A DNA stretch of 64,000 nt from Hydractinia symbiolongicarpus (GCF_029227915.1 NC_079879.1:6014001-6078000); one strand, 5' to 3'. Shown: positions 25,401 to 36,180, numbered from the stretch's first letter. The notes: generated by a model from the sequence alone, not told the origin. Program-made: numbers and translations.

Positions 25401-27390
25401 CCTTTCTTTGATAATTTTTTTATTTTTAATTAGTTTTAACTCTCCACCTGATTGACCTGCATGTAATTTTTTAAAGGAACTTATATAAAGGAAATATAAG
25501 TGCCAGAGAGACTATCGAATATATCAAGCAGATATTCGATATCGGATATCTGCTAAGATATTCGACTTTGGCTAACGACTGCACGAATATCCAAAAATAT
25601 TCCATCAGAAGCTCCCACCTGAGGTGCATGATAAATCAAAAAATTCATTCAACATCTCAATTTTTAGCACCATCCAAATTTTAAAATAAAATAAATCTCA
25701 CCAATTACATCCAACACAACAGACTTTATTATTTTTGCTGTGCTGTTGTTAGCTATGCATGTGTAATTTCCAGCATCTGCAGCGAGTAAGTCTTTTAGTG
25801 TCAACACAAATATTTTTTCCATATGTCTAGGAAACACTCTACAAAAACAACACAAATAAATAACACACAACTTACAAACTTAATTTTTCTATTTTTTACT
25901 TTAAGCCTCCTTAAATCATTCTCTGCGAAATATATCCCAAATTATATTTCGCTTTTTTCATAAATCAATAATTTCTGACATAAGGAAAAAGATTTGTGCG
26001 ATAAAGGGCTCGCCTAAGCAAATATATGCAAATATATGCATGTACAGGGTGTGCGCGTGTGATTGCGATGACCTTCAAGATTATAATTTAAATGCAATGA
26101 TTTTAATAATCCTAATTGCTCCCATTTACTTAATTTAATTTATTTAATTGATGACAAAACTGTGTTTCATTTGCTAAGTGTACCTCGTTTGGCTGTCACC
26201 TATACTTAGTGTATTGCTCTCTCAATGTTTCTACATTTAACTAAGTAATCACTACTTTGATTTAAATGAAGATCGTTTAACTGTTACCAATTTTAAATTA
26301 CAAAGAGGGTGTAATAAAATGAAGTGCCTTGATTTAAAACATATTTTTTTTATCATGACCAAGCTAGGTACAGCAAACAATCCCAGACATAAATTTAGTG
26401 GAAAGATATTTTCTCTCTCTCTCTTTCAAGGTTTCTGTATGCTGGATTTTAAGCCAAAAGGTTTAGTATGTGTAACATCAACATTTAATTCGGGGAAAGG
26501 GGGTTATAACATGTTTTTTTTTTTAAATTCTACTAACATTATGCCTGGGTTTTTTATCATGACCAAGCTAAGTACAGCAAAGATGTGCAGTTGAAATACC
26601 TGAAGCTTGACTCTTGTAACAACTGATTGTCTTTCAACCATATCATATTTGGCAAAGGGGAGCCATCAACGCGACAGTCCAATTTAAAAGTACCCCCAAT
26701 TACAGTGTAAACTTTGTTGTTATCTTTATATCCATGCTCCATAAACTGCAAGGCTAAAAAAAGCAGCAAAGATTACAAATAATAACGTTGCGAAGGTAGA
26801 ACCCTTTTAATTAACAAAAAAGTGCACAAAATGTGTTGTTTTTATCAAGGCTAGCTTTAATGTTTAACTAAAAATTATGTAAACCTTTCAGTGAGAGCAA
26901 AGTTACAAAACACAGGGGCAAAATTTAAACTGCTGACTTATAGAATTGCAAGGGAAATTTTAACTTGTAAGGCTCAAGCAGGGTGTGTAACAAAATGTTA
27001 ATTAGGAACTATATTTGTTAGTGTGTCATTTTAGAAAAAAAAGCTTGTAACACAGAAAAACATTGTAAGTAACCTAATATCTCAAAACATTGCTTTAACA
27101 TGTCCTCAAAACCTGATTATGTCAGGCTTAGTAAATTTCAGTTTATTTGTTAAGGGTACAACTCTACACTATTAGTTTGTTTTATGTAGAAACAAAAAAA
27201 TACTGTAGGGTAAAATCAGAAGTAGATATGTTGGAAAGAGAAAACAAGTGCAATGAGGTTCAAGCTAAAACAGCTCAAATGAAAAGAAAAACAGGATTTT
27301 ATATAGGTTAGTAGCTGTTGAGAAAAAATATTTACCTGCAACAGTGCAAAATAAAAGTAAGCATTGAACCAATAACATATTCCAGGTCAT
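9176..27390 (-). CDS. Six-Ig-domain single-pass receptor, three tandem two-Ig cassettes
   Basis: Seventeen exons (transcript order, high to low): 27390-27336, 26753-26600, 25838-25702, 23790-23680, 20043-19717, 19139-18981, 18804-18660, 17710-17571, 16885-16775, 16076-15750, 14127-14056, 13711-13558, 11306-11167, 10756-10646, 10410-10084, 9866-9631, 9454-9176. They sum to 2985 nt, one open frame of 994 residues, with GT-AG junctions and matching phases throughout. Layout: signal peptide 1-18; Ig pair 19-261; Thr/Ser linker 262-314; Ig pair 314-555; Thr linker 555-579; Ig pair 579-823; juxtamembrane; transmembrane about 846-871; cytoplasmic tail to 994. Each Ig domain shows the paired cysteines, a core Trp (WFKD, KWTR) and a D-A/S-G-x-Y-x-C motif. 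The Ig pair recalls FGFR/FGFRL ectodomains (family resemblance only). No kinase follows, so a decoy, adhesion or recognition receptor is inferred. Joining all three cassettes into one transcript is inferred from phase continuity and from finding only one signal exon and one membrane exon. Confidence 0.72.
10084..14127 (-). other. Thr linker plus Ig cassette 3 (membrane-proximal) of the six-Ig receptor
   Basis: Exon 14127-14056 (72 nt, phase 1-1) codes a short linker with seven consecutive Thr and ending KRPHSK. 13711-13558 and 11306-11167 form an Ig domain (LNCSVIG, ITWFKDD, GKYKCVAD). 10756-10646 and 10410-10084 form the second (KLSCSAE, FIKWTR, EYSCFVF). The last exon runs in phase 1 into the transmembrane exon at 9866. 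Confidence 0.72.
13265..13365 (-). mobile_element. tRNA-derived SINE (partial)
   Basis: On the minus strand there is a B box (ggttcaagtccc) preceded by a tRNA-like arm (tttggcttgtagccataagg). It lies in the intron between the Thr-linker exon (14056) side and the cassette-3 Ig exons, just downstream of 13558. Confidence 0.4.
15750..19139 (-). other. Thr/Ser linker plus Ig cassette 2 of the six-Ig receptor
   Basis: Exon 19139-18981 (159 nt, 53 codons, phase 1-1) codes a Thr/Ser/Asn-rich linker, a likely O-glycosylated stalk; it is much longer than the linker before cassette 3. Then 18804-18660 and 17710-17571 form an Ig domain (DCCVDG, ISWFKDD, GNYTCIAD), and 16885-16775 and 16076-15750 form the second (KLSCSA, FIKWTR, EYSCFVF). 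Exon phases are the same as in cassettes 1 and 3. Confidence 0.72.
20375..20766. mobile_element. Small TIR element in the receptor intron
   Basis: The left end (tattcggcgattcggtt, about 20384-20400) is matched by its reverse complement at 20746-20762 (aaccgaatcgccgaata), with tagcta on both flanks. It is about 390 bp with no coding capacity, in the intron between exons 23680 and 20043. The last bases of the window (63950 on, ccctattcggtccgggg) may be the end of a related element. Confidence 0.6.
21686..21793. repeat. Two-copy tandem repeat, 57-base period
   Basis: The unit agaaacctgaacat..aggtttctgtt occurs at 21686 and again at 21743. Each unit itself begins with agaaacct and ends with its reverse complement aggtttct, so each can fold back. 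Intronic. Confidence 0.75.
22078..22120. repeat. Perfect 20-bp inverted repeat with 3-base loop
   Basis: Left arm 22078-22097 (gaggaaccctgggtaatttt) is exactly the reverse complement of 22101-22120; the loop is gaa. It lies in the receptor intron between 23680 and 20043. There is no T-run or gene end nearby. Confidence 0.9.
22459..22512 (+). repeat. (TG)n followed by long G-run
   Basis: A TG dinucleotide run passes into about 18 consecutive G, then broken G blocks. It could form a G-quadruplex. The C-rich version would be on the transcribed receptor pre-mRNA (minus-strand gene). Confidence 0.85.
24784..24893. repeat. Long-arm hairpin (29-bp arms)
   Basis: Arm 24784-24812 and arm 24865-24893 are reverse complements with one mismatch; the spacer is 52 bases. 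It lies in the receptor intron between 25702 and 23790. It could be a minimal foldback transposon. Confidence 0.8.
25528..25556. repeat. Palindrome in AT-rich intron
   Basis: agcagatat..atatctgct form an imperfect palindrome. Related aagcagatattc and tcggatatc pieces occur at 25090-25170, suggesting a decayed foldback element around 25090-25560. Confidence 0.5.
27336..27390 (-). CDS. Signal-peptide exon of the six-Ig receptor
   Basis: The ATG at 27390-27388 opens a short hydrophobic stretch (residues 1-18, rich in Leu, Cys and Val, beginning MTWNMLL) and ends in a phase-1 donor (G|GTAAAT). The next exon at 26753 begins in phase 1 and opens the first Ig domain, so this is a normal secretory first exon. 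The ATG is chosen because it directly precedes the hydrophobic core. The longer open stretch upstream (to 27501) is not needed and has no signal-like features. Confidence 0.7.
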
Positions 27391-28359
27391 TTTTTTAAGT
27401 GTATATATAATGAGTTTACATTTATATCCTAAATAAAATATTGTTATTAGGTTATTATGCATCAAATACAAGAAGTTCTTGATAAAAGTTTCAATGTGCA
27501 CTTTTAATAAAACATAATCCTGTCATACTCATTTACAAAGCCATATACACTGCTTTAATATCTTATGATTCTATTAAACTACTAATTATAAAGAATGCTT
27601 TTAATTAATGTGGTTTGTAAGAAGCAAGGTAAAACAAAGGCATATAAAAATTATTTTGAAAGTTTAGGAATTTTATTCCACTTAATTCTTGTGTTCCAAC
27701 TCAATTAAATATATAATTAGGAAATACAGGAGATTTACCTATATAAAAATAAATTTATACAGGCTATATATATTCGATTTTTCAGTGATCCATGTCTCTG
27801 TATAATGGAAACTGCACAATGTAAACAGTCACTGTGAAATTGGCCGAGTTGTATGGCCTTGTTTTTAGGAATTTCAAGGACATGAAAAACAATACAACAA
27901 TCTAGAATGCTCTGGGTTGCATATACTCATTTTTAGGTATCACAAATTGAAAAATAAAAATAATTAAAAAAAATAAAATTGTGTAAATGAAGAAAGGTAA
28001 CATACATTTTTTCAAACACACTACTAATCAAAGTGGCACATCATTATTTTAAATTGTGGCTTAAAGGAAACCCAAGATTTACTGTAAACCAATGTTGGAT
28101 ATTATATAGAGACTAAAAAGTTGGTTAACATATCTTTTTAATTTTAAGAAGCTCTTTTCGTTTTCATGATACTCACATTTAAAGAATTCCAGATTTAATT
28201 ATGCTGCATTATGATGTCATATTAAGTCTGTCAGTAATTTTAGTAATTTTAGACTTGTTAAGAAATGTGCATTCAAACTTTATCATGAGTTACTGTGCAC
28301 ATAATTCTTTCTGCACACAAACTCATGCATGTATATATAAAATTGTTTTAACTCTCACA

Positions 28360-28792
28360 CAGGGCGACCACTAATAAAATGTGAACAAAAGTAAGGATAT
28401 TAAGGAGAATTAAGGAGACAAATGGACATTTTTAAAGGATTTTAGCTGCAAACGAGAATAAAAAAATAAGGATAATTAAGGAGAAAACCCATTTTAGTTC
28501 TCTAACTTTAATGTTACATACTATGTTTTATGATATAAAAATTATACACATTATGCCCTGAAAGATAGGAAATATAGGATTTCAGGTAACAGAGAAATAT
28601 GTCTTATTTCACTGGTGATGAACAATCCATGAACACATATCCAAAAAAGTTATGATCAGAAAAATTAAAAAATAAGGAGAAATTAAGGAGAATAGCTAAA
28701 ATTTCAATTTTTTTAAGTATATTTAAGTACTTTTAAGGAGATTTTCTTTTTTTGAAGTTATTTAAGGAATTGAAGGAAGAGTGGTCACCCTG
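28360..28792. mobile_element. TIR element with TCACA target duplication
   Basis: cagggcgaccact at 28360-28372 is matched in reverse complement by agtggtcaccctg at 28780-28792, one mismatch. TCACA flanks both ends (28355-28359 and 28793-28797). The interior is full of aaggagaattaaggag-like repeats and has no open frame. Short TIRs starting CAGGG suggest a hAT-like non-autonomous element, though hAT target duplications are usually 8 bp. Confidence 0.7.
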
Positions 28793-31220
28793 TCACAGGT
28801 CATATTTTAAATGAATTATTTCAAACTGGACTGCTTTTTTCTTAATATTTTCGCACAACTTTATTAACTCTTATTTATTACATAATAACTTTCATTTATT
28901 CTCTAGGCACAAGTTATTGCCGGCATGATATTGGATATTTAAAAACAGTTTGTCAAAATTGTTACAATAAAATAGTTTTAGGCTAAACTTTATAATTCTA
29001 CTTGTAAAAAAATTTCCAATGTAACATTTCCTACAATTGCTTCAATGCATCAACATTGCAATGTCTTGGTTCTTTTAACATAAGATCATAGCAATCATTG
29101 TAAATCATAGTAACATCAAATAATTGTAGAAACTATTTAATGGTGGTATAGTAGAATTACTCCTAGTTTCATCATCAGTGGCACTGATGAGTGAGGTTAT
29201 AATTTCTTTCGTTTTTAAATGAATTCGAAATTGTTATGAATACAATCTCCCAAAAGAAATCTATATGGTAATGACTGGACCCTTCCTTTAAGATCTAAGC
29301 AGAAGAGAAAACACAGATATTGTACTGTACAGTAAGCTCTACTAGTTCATAATCAAAAAGGCTTCTGACAAACGAGATTTAAGTTAGATAAAGATTTGTC
29401 AATCTTTTGAAGTTGATACATATCATTATCATTCTTCTTTCGTGGTTCCTGCCACAAACATTTCTCAGATATCACAATTTAACGAAACAGTAATTAATGC
29501 TGACTTTAAATTACTATAATAATAAGAAGAAGAAGAAAAAAAGAATTGTTGCCACTAGTGAAAGATATTTCCTTGCAAATGATGTGATTTTTCATTTTCG
29601 CAAAAAAAATTTTTACGCGAAATTTGTCCCAAAATTGCAATTCGAAAAGGCCTTTGTCTCCAAATATCTGCCCACAAAAGTTTTTTTCTTTAAAGTATGC
29701 TGAAATTGAATTTCTGAGACACTATTTTTCAAATTTTGCAATTTTTTGCAAACACCTTGCAACAGGGGTTTTAGTTCATCAAAACCTTCCATTTGTGCTA
29801 CATGCTACTTTTTTTTCTGAACCAGTATCTTGCCTGAGGCTGGCTGTTTTGTGTTTTAGACATTTTTCAGTGTGATTAGTTTATATATATTTTATTCTTA
29901 ATAATAAAAACACAACAATAGATGACTTACACATGCGCAAGCACTTTTGTAGGTAGAAGATATAAACAACAGGCCACAGTAATCAAATATATTTTCGCTT
30001 AAAATTAGTGTATTTTTAGAGATAAATTTGAGGAATATAGTTTAAATTTAATTCCATTTCCTCTTAGATCTTATGCTACCCAAAAAATCTATAATCTTCA
30101 TTAAAAGTCATTTTTCCCCGCATGAGTTCAGCTTTTTCACCTACACAAGTGTGTGCATGCCCAATGTTGGAAAAATAAAATTAAATAACTGTCATAGCGA
30201 AAAGTGGTCTATTTCATTTTGTTCTTATTTAGCAAATTAGTTTTTTTATAAGAAATTTTGGTGTTTTTGTTGCTAACTTTGAAGCTTTATAATTGTGCTT
30301 GTGAACAATCAGCAATATAAATACTATTTGACAAGATAAGGTAAGAGTTAGAAGCTTCATAGAATGTACCACAAGCAGTCAGGGAAAACTGCTAAGAGTG
30401 AAGTGCTTAATAGCAGAATCTCTAAACTATGCGTAAGACAAAAGGCTAATTAAGCACCACAGTGCCTATTTAGGATAAATTAATTTTTTAAGGGCCTAGT
30501 TTAATCCTAGTACAAAAATCGAGCGACCAAATCAATTATTTTACCTTCAAAAATAAAGCCAGGGTCTGTAATAACGCAATGTGGAAAAAACACGAGAGTG
30601 ATTAGTTGTTTTGACAGATTTTGTGCTATTCATGCCAAATTGGATGGAACATCCCGTCTTAGCCATAAATCAAAATGGCTTTTACTTCCAAATAACAGTG
30701 TATCCACCAATTTAAGACTAGGTAACGCTAAAGCACTCTTAGGCGACCACCCCTTACTGCAAAATGTTTAATCATACGGTCATATCTTGTGCTATCTGGA
30801 ACATCCAAATTGTAGTTAGCTAAACAGAAAGTAAAAAAATCATGCAGCTAAAAGAATTGGAATGAAAGACAACAAAACATTATCGCTTTTAGAAAATGCA
30901 TGCCCGGAATTTAAAGAACTTAGAAGATTAAAACAAAATTGGAGAATAGAATACCTTGTTCCCAGGGTATTTTACCTTTTTAGGGCCCAGAGGACCCTTG
31001 GGAAGAGCAATGGCAATAAAAAGGGTGACAATTCCAGTGTATTAAATGCACATTGAAATATTTCTTTGCAAGCATAAATTTTAAAATCTGTGCTCAAACT
31101 ATTTTGTGAAAAAACGGCATTGCTTAGGTCATAAGGAAGACGGGACAGGCACAGGGGTGGAACAATATAATTTCGTTACTACCTTTCATTGCCCATGCGT
31201 GTGATGGTTTTTCAGAAAAC

Positions 31221-31335
31221 ATGGAAGATTTAAACCGTAACAACAAACTCTCGCTGCTAATACACCTTTATGATAATTTGATTGTACATGCGTTCTTACG
31301 GTTCTCCATCGTTTTACAATATCGGAAGAAACGAG
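31221..31335 (+). CDS. Possible orphan first exon (weak)
   Basis: The ATG at 31221 opens 38 codons (beginning MEDLNRNNKL, ending YRKKR) and reaches a good donor, G|GTAAAA. I find no partner exon downstream before the transposon at 32335 and recognise no domain. It may be chance. Confidence 0.12.
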
Positions 31336-32334
31336 GTAAAAAACATGTTTTTATAAGACTTTGTTAGAGACAAAAGCGTATTTTAACCAGTTTTTTAACT
31401 TCAATCGCATCAATTTCTTTCAAATTTAAGATACAACTTATGTGTACTTTTCATTAAAAACAAAACACAGTAAGAAAAGTTATCCTGAAAGAACATGTTT
31501 TCTCCTTATAAAAGTGTGATGTTTACCTCCTCTGATCACAAAATAAGCTGCGATAGAATACTTAAATAACAATGTTCTTTTTTCCCAATGCTGAAGTCCC
31601 TTTATCAATTCTCACCATCAACAACCATCGACAAAACACTCCTGAGTAGAGATTAAATTATAAATATGAGAATCTAGGGAGCGAAACTTGTCCTCTTCAT
31701 TACTGCCGCTTATTTTATTATGCACATTATAATTGGTAAGATGAGAATGGATAATAAAATTATAAACACATGAGAAAGAATCTTCCGTACATCGTTGTTA
31801 CGGACGATCTGCAATAATTCATTATTTTGTTTATTTTTATGCATTTTAACTAAGACGCATATCCTTGATACACGTTATTTTTTATTATAGTATTTTTCAT
31901 ATAAGAATATGAAGCTAAATAGAACAAAATTTAGTGCTGAGATTTAGTGCTGAAATGCTCCTTTAAACGTTCAAAATGGCAAAATGCTGATAGCTACACG
32001 ATAGACTTGAAAGCTACTTATAATTTATGACAACACATTTTGAAGTAATTAGGGAATTCACTCAAAATTTAGGTGCACAGCATTCTCATTGGATTCAAGA
32101 TTTCCCTGCTGGGCACATTTTTACTTTTGGTTACTTACAAAACAATAAAATTAAATGTGATTGGCTTAATTTAGTCTCCAGAGTTCATTGTTTAATTCAT
32201 GATTACGAAGAAAAAGGAATAATGTTTGAATGTAGCAACAAAACATTTAGCTAGGAGAAAAAAGCATTTAGATAACAGATGTAAATAGCAAAGGGTTTCC
32301 TCGTCGGTGAGAAATTAACTACCTTATTACACGA

Positions 32335-33330
32335 AATTAACGCTGTGTGGTTATTAACGCGGTTGACTTCCAACCACGTTAATAAAAACCACCATTAATT
32401 TCTGGTTCGTGTTAATTAAACCGCTCTTAATTTCTGGTCTGTGTTAATTAAACTACCCTTAATTTGTGATCTAAAAAAAAAAAAAAAAAACGAAAAATTT
32501 TTTTTTAAAATCTTGATGGAAAAATCCTCCTTTTCCAGCTTATCTACCAAGGGAAAACACAGAGATCACCTCCATACTTCGGTTTTCCTGACGGTTTTTG
32601 TTTATCCTACAATGAAAAGCATTGGAGTAACGAAAAAGAAAGTATTCGCCTTATTGAGGAAGTCTTAGTGCCCTATATAGAAAAAGTGAAAAACGCGAAA
32701 TTTTTACCAGCAAATCAGAAAACACTTAAATGAGATGCGTTCAAAGCCCAATCTACTGAGAAAGTAAAAGATGTAATCTCTCAACACAGCATCGAGTGCG
32801 TTATGGTCCCTAAAAACATGACGCATCTGTTACAACCTCTAGATTTAACGACCAATGGTAGTTTGAAGAAGTTACAGAAGAGAACCTTCAGCAAGTACTT
32901 TACGTCTTTGATAATGTCAGCCCTTTACGAAGAACCGAATCGCAATGTTACTTCAATCAAAGTAGATTTAAAGTTGTCTACGTTGAAACCGTATCATGCC
33001 AAAGTAATGGTCGAGGCGTACGAGTTCCTCCAATCAAAGAAAGGAGCTAGTATTATAAAAAATGGTTGGCAAAGTGATGGTATTACCGCCGCTGTTGAAA
33101 ATACTCGGGAAATGGGTACAAATTATATTCATTTGAACCAATTCGGTGCTATGGAGTAAACATTTCTACTCACTTTTACATTGAATTGTTGTTAAATAAA
33201 AAATGTTTAGTCACATGAAAATTGTCAAAACTTGTCTCTAACCGCGTTAATTTCCACACACTTAAACAAGGTCTTCTCAAGCAACCGCGTTAATTAATGA
33301 CCTGTTATTTTTAACCACACAGCGTTAATT
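32335..33330 (+). mobile_element. Deletion derivative of a Tigger/pogo-like DNA transposon
   Basis: The ends are inverted repeats: aattaacgctgtgtggtta at the left (32335 on) and its reverse complement (taaccacacagcgttaatt) ending at 33330. Subterminal ttaacgcggtt motifs repeat inside both ends. At about 1 kb it is too short for a full transposase, but it carries the 3' half of one. Confidence 0.8.
32538..33159 (+). pseudogene. Tigger/pogo-like DDE transposase, C-terminal half, broken
   Basis: One frame runs from about 32538 to the stop at 33159. It has the conserved order seen in DDE_1 transposases: a QGKT-type block, then DAFKAQS holding the second catalytic Asp, then about 30 residues later NMTHLLQPLD with the third. 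A TGA at 32731-32733 stands immediately before DAF, where this family usually has Trp. The HTH domain and first catalytic Asp are missing. It is a dead internal piece of the element whose ends lie at 32335 and 33330, and it is unlike the transposase at 43626-46467 in detail. Confidence 0.75.
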
Positions 33331-33539
33331 ATAGGTATATAAATTCAAAGTCATACAAAGCCATTACAGCAATGTATACATTTTTACGTAAACTAAAGAG
33401 AATTTGTTGCAAAGTTATGTAAAATAAAATGTTATTTCTTACAACGCAAATACGAAGTAAAAGTTTTCACAATGTGTAAGGTAGCAGACAAATGCAAGTC
33501 ATCGATAAGAATTACGCTACAACGAATTCCCATTTTTTA

Positions 33540-33710
33540 TCTTATACTCGCACACGTACTCACAAATCATTCACTTACTGTACTTGCATGCGCAAGAGGC
33601 TATACTCGAGGGTATGGAGTAGTATACTCGCCGATTACTTGTACTCGTCTTGCACTTTACTCTGCATTTAATGTACCCGTACTTGTATACTTGTATATAG
33701 TTGCTCGCGA
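33540..33710. repeat. Degenerate TACTCG/TACTTG-rich stretch
   Basis: Variants of tactcg, tacttg and tacccg recur about a dozen times without a fixed period. It has no coding support; it may be a decayed microsatellite. Confidence 0.5.
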
Positions 33711-34039
33711 TCGGGACTGTAGCAAATCCTCGAATAACTCTCAAGTTTTTTGCCAAATTTTAATAGAAATGTTTTCGCGTTGTCTCTAAGTTTCGAACGT
33801 TAGAACATGTTAAGAAACATCATGTTGCGTGATTTCAAGCTTCCATTAAATCGAACACAAAGGAGAGTGTATGTTACCGAAAATAGAATCGTACGCTAGA
33901 CTCTTTGTTATGAAATAAATTTTAAAAACACGCTATACAGAAAGTAATGAAATAAATTTCAAAACCGCGTTATGTAGAAAGTATCATAAGCAAACAGTTT
34001 ACGTGTACTTTTATGGATGAAAATGGAAAAAAAATGTAA

Positions 34040-34388
34040 ATTGACTTTTCCAACCTATCGTCAACTTTAAAAGCACTAACACAAAAAGAAACACAAAAGA
34101 GACAGAAAAAGGAGCACTAAAGAAAATGCGGAAGCTAACAGAGATAAAGAGGCCAAAATAAGAAGGGAGAAAGAAGTAATGAAGGGTTTCTTCTCAAATG
34201 ACAGAAAAGCAAAAACGAATATTAGTGATGAGGAGAAAGGAAAAGAAAACAATAGAAAAGTAAAGAAAAACGAAAAAGAAGCTAGTAAAAATGAGAGCGA
34301 AGATGAAAGAGAGACGTGTTTAGTGGGCGATTATTGCAAAATAAACAATGCTGCAAACACAGATCTTGATAAGTGGGTGGCTAGATAG
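34040..34388 (+). pseudogene. Lysine/glutamate-rich fragment, perhaps transposase tail
   Basis: The open stretch 34179-34388 is highly charged (Lys, Glu, Arg) and ends CLVGDYC..DLDKWVAR just before a gata repeat. Similar charged regions followed by a Cys/Trp finger-like end occur at the C-terminus of some animal DDE transposases; I cannot confirm that here. No start, promoter or introns are supported. Confidence 0.25.
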
Positions 34389-34439
34389 ATAGATAGATGT
34401 GCATATTTTACATGGCTAGCCTCACAAATATCGAGGGAT

Positions 34440-34740
34440 ATACCCTGTCTATTATTTCCAGGAGGGGCCATGGCTTAGATGGAGAGTCCTAGAGTATTTA
34501 ATGCTCATTTTGAGCGACGCAGACCCAATTAGGGCCAGTGCTCTACTAGACAACTCCCGACAACATCCAACGGCCCACACAGTTTGCCATCTTCCCAATT
34601 TCCCTCACATGGCTTGGGTTAACCCGGGGCTATGGCAACATTCACTCGCCCATGTTGAATCGCCGTCAAGAGGAATCAAACCCCGGTCTCCCGCACAGAG
34701 TACGAGAGCTATAACCACTAATCTACGGCGCCATGTGATG
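34440..34740 (-). mobile_element. tRNA-derived SINE
   Basis: On the minus strand it starts near 34737 with a tRNA-like head: A box tagattagtgg, anticodon-arm region, B box gggtttgattcc about 35 bases later. A conserved non-tRNA body of about 200 bases follows, ending near 34445. The size and order are those of a SINE. The open frame on the opposite strand (34501-34836) is a by-product. Confidence 0.75.
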
Positions 34741-35943
34741 ACTGCGATTTTTGGTAGCATATTTATTGTGTTGGTAAAAGAAGAAACATCCAAAGAAGGA
34801 AAGAGATGTTTCGAAACTGTAAATAGTGAGGTTTAGACTTTTTAGATTTTTAAATATTTGAAAAAATCGATATTTTTCTTAAAATTCCTTAGCAATCTGG
34901 GTCCCATGGCCGTTAAGCGGGGCGATAAATATATTATTAGATTCAAAGTCAAACTTTAGCTATTATTACCATAGAACTTTATTTTTTATTTGTTACTGTA
35001 TAAAGAAAAAGTTAAATTTTTAGACTTTTATTATGGTAAAAAATCGATATTTCTTTTGAAATTTCTTAGCATCGCCCCTAAAACCCATCCAAAAAGAAGA
35101 TTCAATTTTACCTTCGTTTACGCGCGCAGCAACTCCACCATATTTAAATTTTTGTGAAGCAGAAGAGCTTCGCGAGCGAAGCGAAATTGTGGAGCACGTT
35201 TGTTACGCGAAGTATACCAAGAGGATTTTATTTTCATAAAATCTAAATCCATCTTATACTGAAATATACCTCGAGGCCTGGATAGATTTAAGCAGGACGA
35301 CTTTAATGCTGGTGTTAAAACACAAAGAAGAAATTTCCCTGAGTAAATCAAAACACAGTGGTTGAAAGAAAATCTTACGCAGTTTAGAGAGTGCTAAAGT
35401 GGAAATAACTTTCCCAACTTCTTAAAAGTTGAGAAGGAAAGAACTAAACGGTTTTTAAGTTACACGAAGTATAATTTTAGGGACGGTGTTTATTTTGAAA
35501 TCCAGCAATTTTTTTCCTGGTTTTACACATCCGTGTGGATAATAAGAGTATAGAATTTTCAGCTGTCAACAACGTCATTGTTACTAGAGTGTTTTGCCTC
35601 TTAAGCCGTTGTTACTTTAAAATTAATCAAAAAGGCAAATCGCCTGTCAACAACAGAAGGAAGTACATGAAATATCTTAGGAATGCCGACATGAAGTAGC
35701 AACGTCGAAAGGGCAACAACGACAAAGCAACAATAGAGCTAATACCATAATAATCCTATCATCTCATCCCTGATTCGTAGAAAACTTTTTATATCACACT
35801 TGCACTCGAACATTATTTATTTTTTTCTTTATAATAGTCGTATTTTTTCTGTCAGCCAAAACCAGGTAGTGTTTAACCTCGCAATAAATCTTCAAGCTGC
35901 CAATAGCAAACATATTTTTTTTATCAATTTTGCTGCAACGAAC

Positions 35944-35975
35944 CATAGTTGATAGACATTTGTCTATCAACTATG
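35944..35975. repeat. Perfect 15-bp inverted repeat, 2-base loop
   Basis: catagttgatagaca at 35944-35958 is exactly complementary to 35961-35975. It is intergenic, about 1 kb upstream of the secreted-peptide gene. Confidence 0.9.
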
Positions 35976-36024
35976 AACGAACTTATTCACGTGGATTTCT
36001 CACGGGCTTAGGACTAATTATTTA

Positions 36025-36180
36025 GATGAAGGGATTACAGTAGAATCCTCAAGTCGGACAAAAAACCTTCGTCCAGGACAATTTCCCTTTAAACCTTAAT
36101 AATAAAAACAGACCTCTCCAAAGCAGACAGTATAAAGCAAACACCTCCTTGAGTCCAGGCACCTTTTTCAGGTCTCGCAA
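36025..36180 (+). mobile_element. Possible solo end of a Tigger-like element
   Basis: acagtagaatcctcaagtcgg resembles the CAGTAGA..CTC terminal inverted repeat of Tigger elements, and the following 150 bases repeat a gtccaggac/gtccaggcac theme. I find no matching opposite end. Confidence 0.3.

Larger units (their letters stand above)
19717..26753 (-). other. Ig cassette 1 (membrane-distal) of the six-Ig receptor
   Basis: Four exons. 26753-26600 and 25838-25702 make the first Ig domain (first Cys in KLDCRVDG, Trp in MIWLKD, second Cys in GNYTCIAN), split inside the domain by a phase-2 intron. 23790-23680 and 20043-19717 make the second (first Cys in KLSCSA, Trp in FIKWTR, second Cys in EYSCFVF), split by a phase-1 intron. 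Exons 3 and 4 are 111 and 327 nt, exactly the lengths of the matching exons of cassettes 2 and 3. The large intron between exons 3 and 4 (20044-23679) holds a TIR element, a perfect hairpin and a G-run. Confidence 0.72.
27391..32334. other. Gene-poor stretch upstream of the receptor gene
   Basis: No gene is supported. It should include the promoter and 5' UTR of the six-Ig receptor (minus strand), but I see no convincing TATA box at a proper distance from 27390. It contains one TIR element (28360-28792) and a possible short exon at 31221-31335 that I could not connect to anything. Confidence 0.5.

Noticed and set aside
9176-27390. Full FGF receptor tyrosine kinase
   Set aside because: The Ig pair resembles FGFR-type domains, but no kinase motifs follow the membrane span in the exons or downstream DNA, and the tail ends at a stop.
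586-27390. Hydractinia-type Alr allorecognition genes
   Set aside because: IgSF receptors in tandem invite the comparison, but I see neither a clear ITAM nor the Alr-type domain order; I could not confirm identity by sequence.
32027-32254. 75-codon plus-strand frame upstream of the short transposon
   Set aside because: No recognisable motif, no splice continuity with neighbouring sequence.
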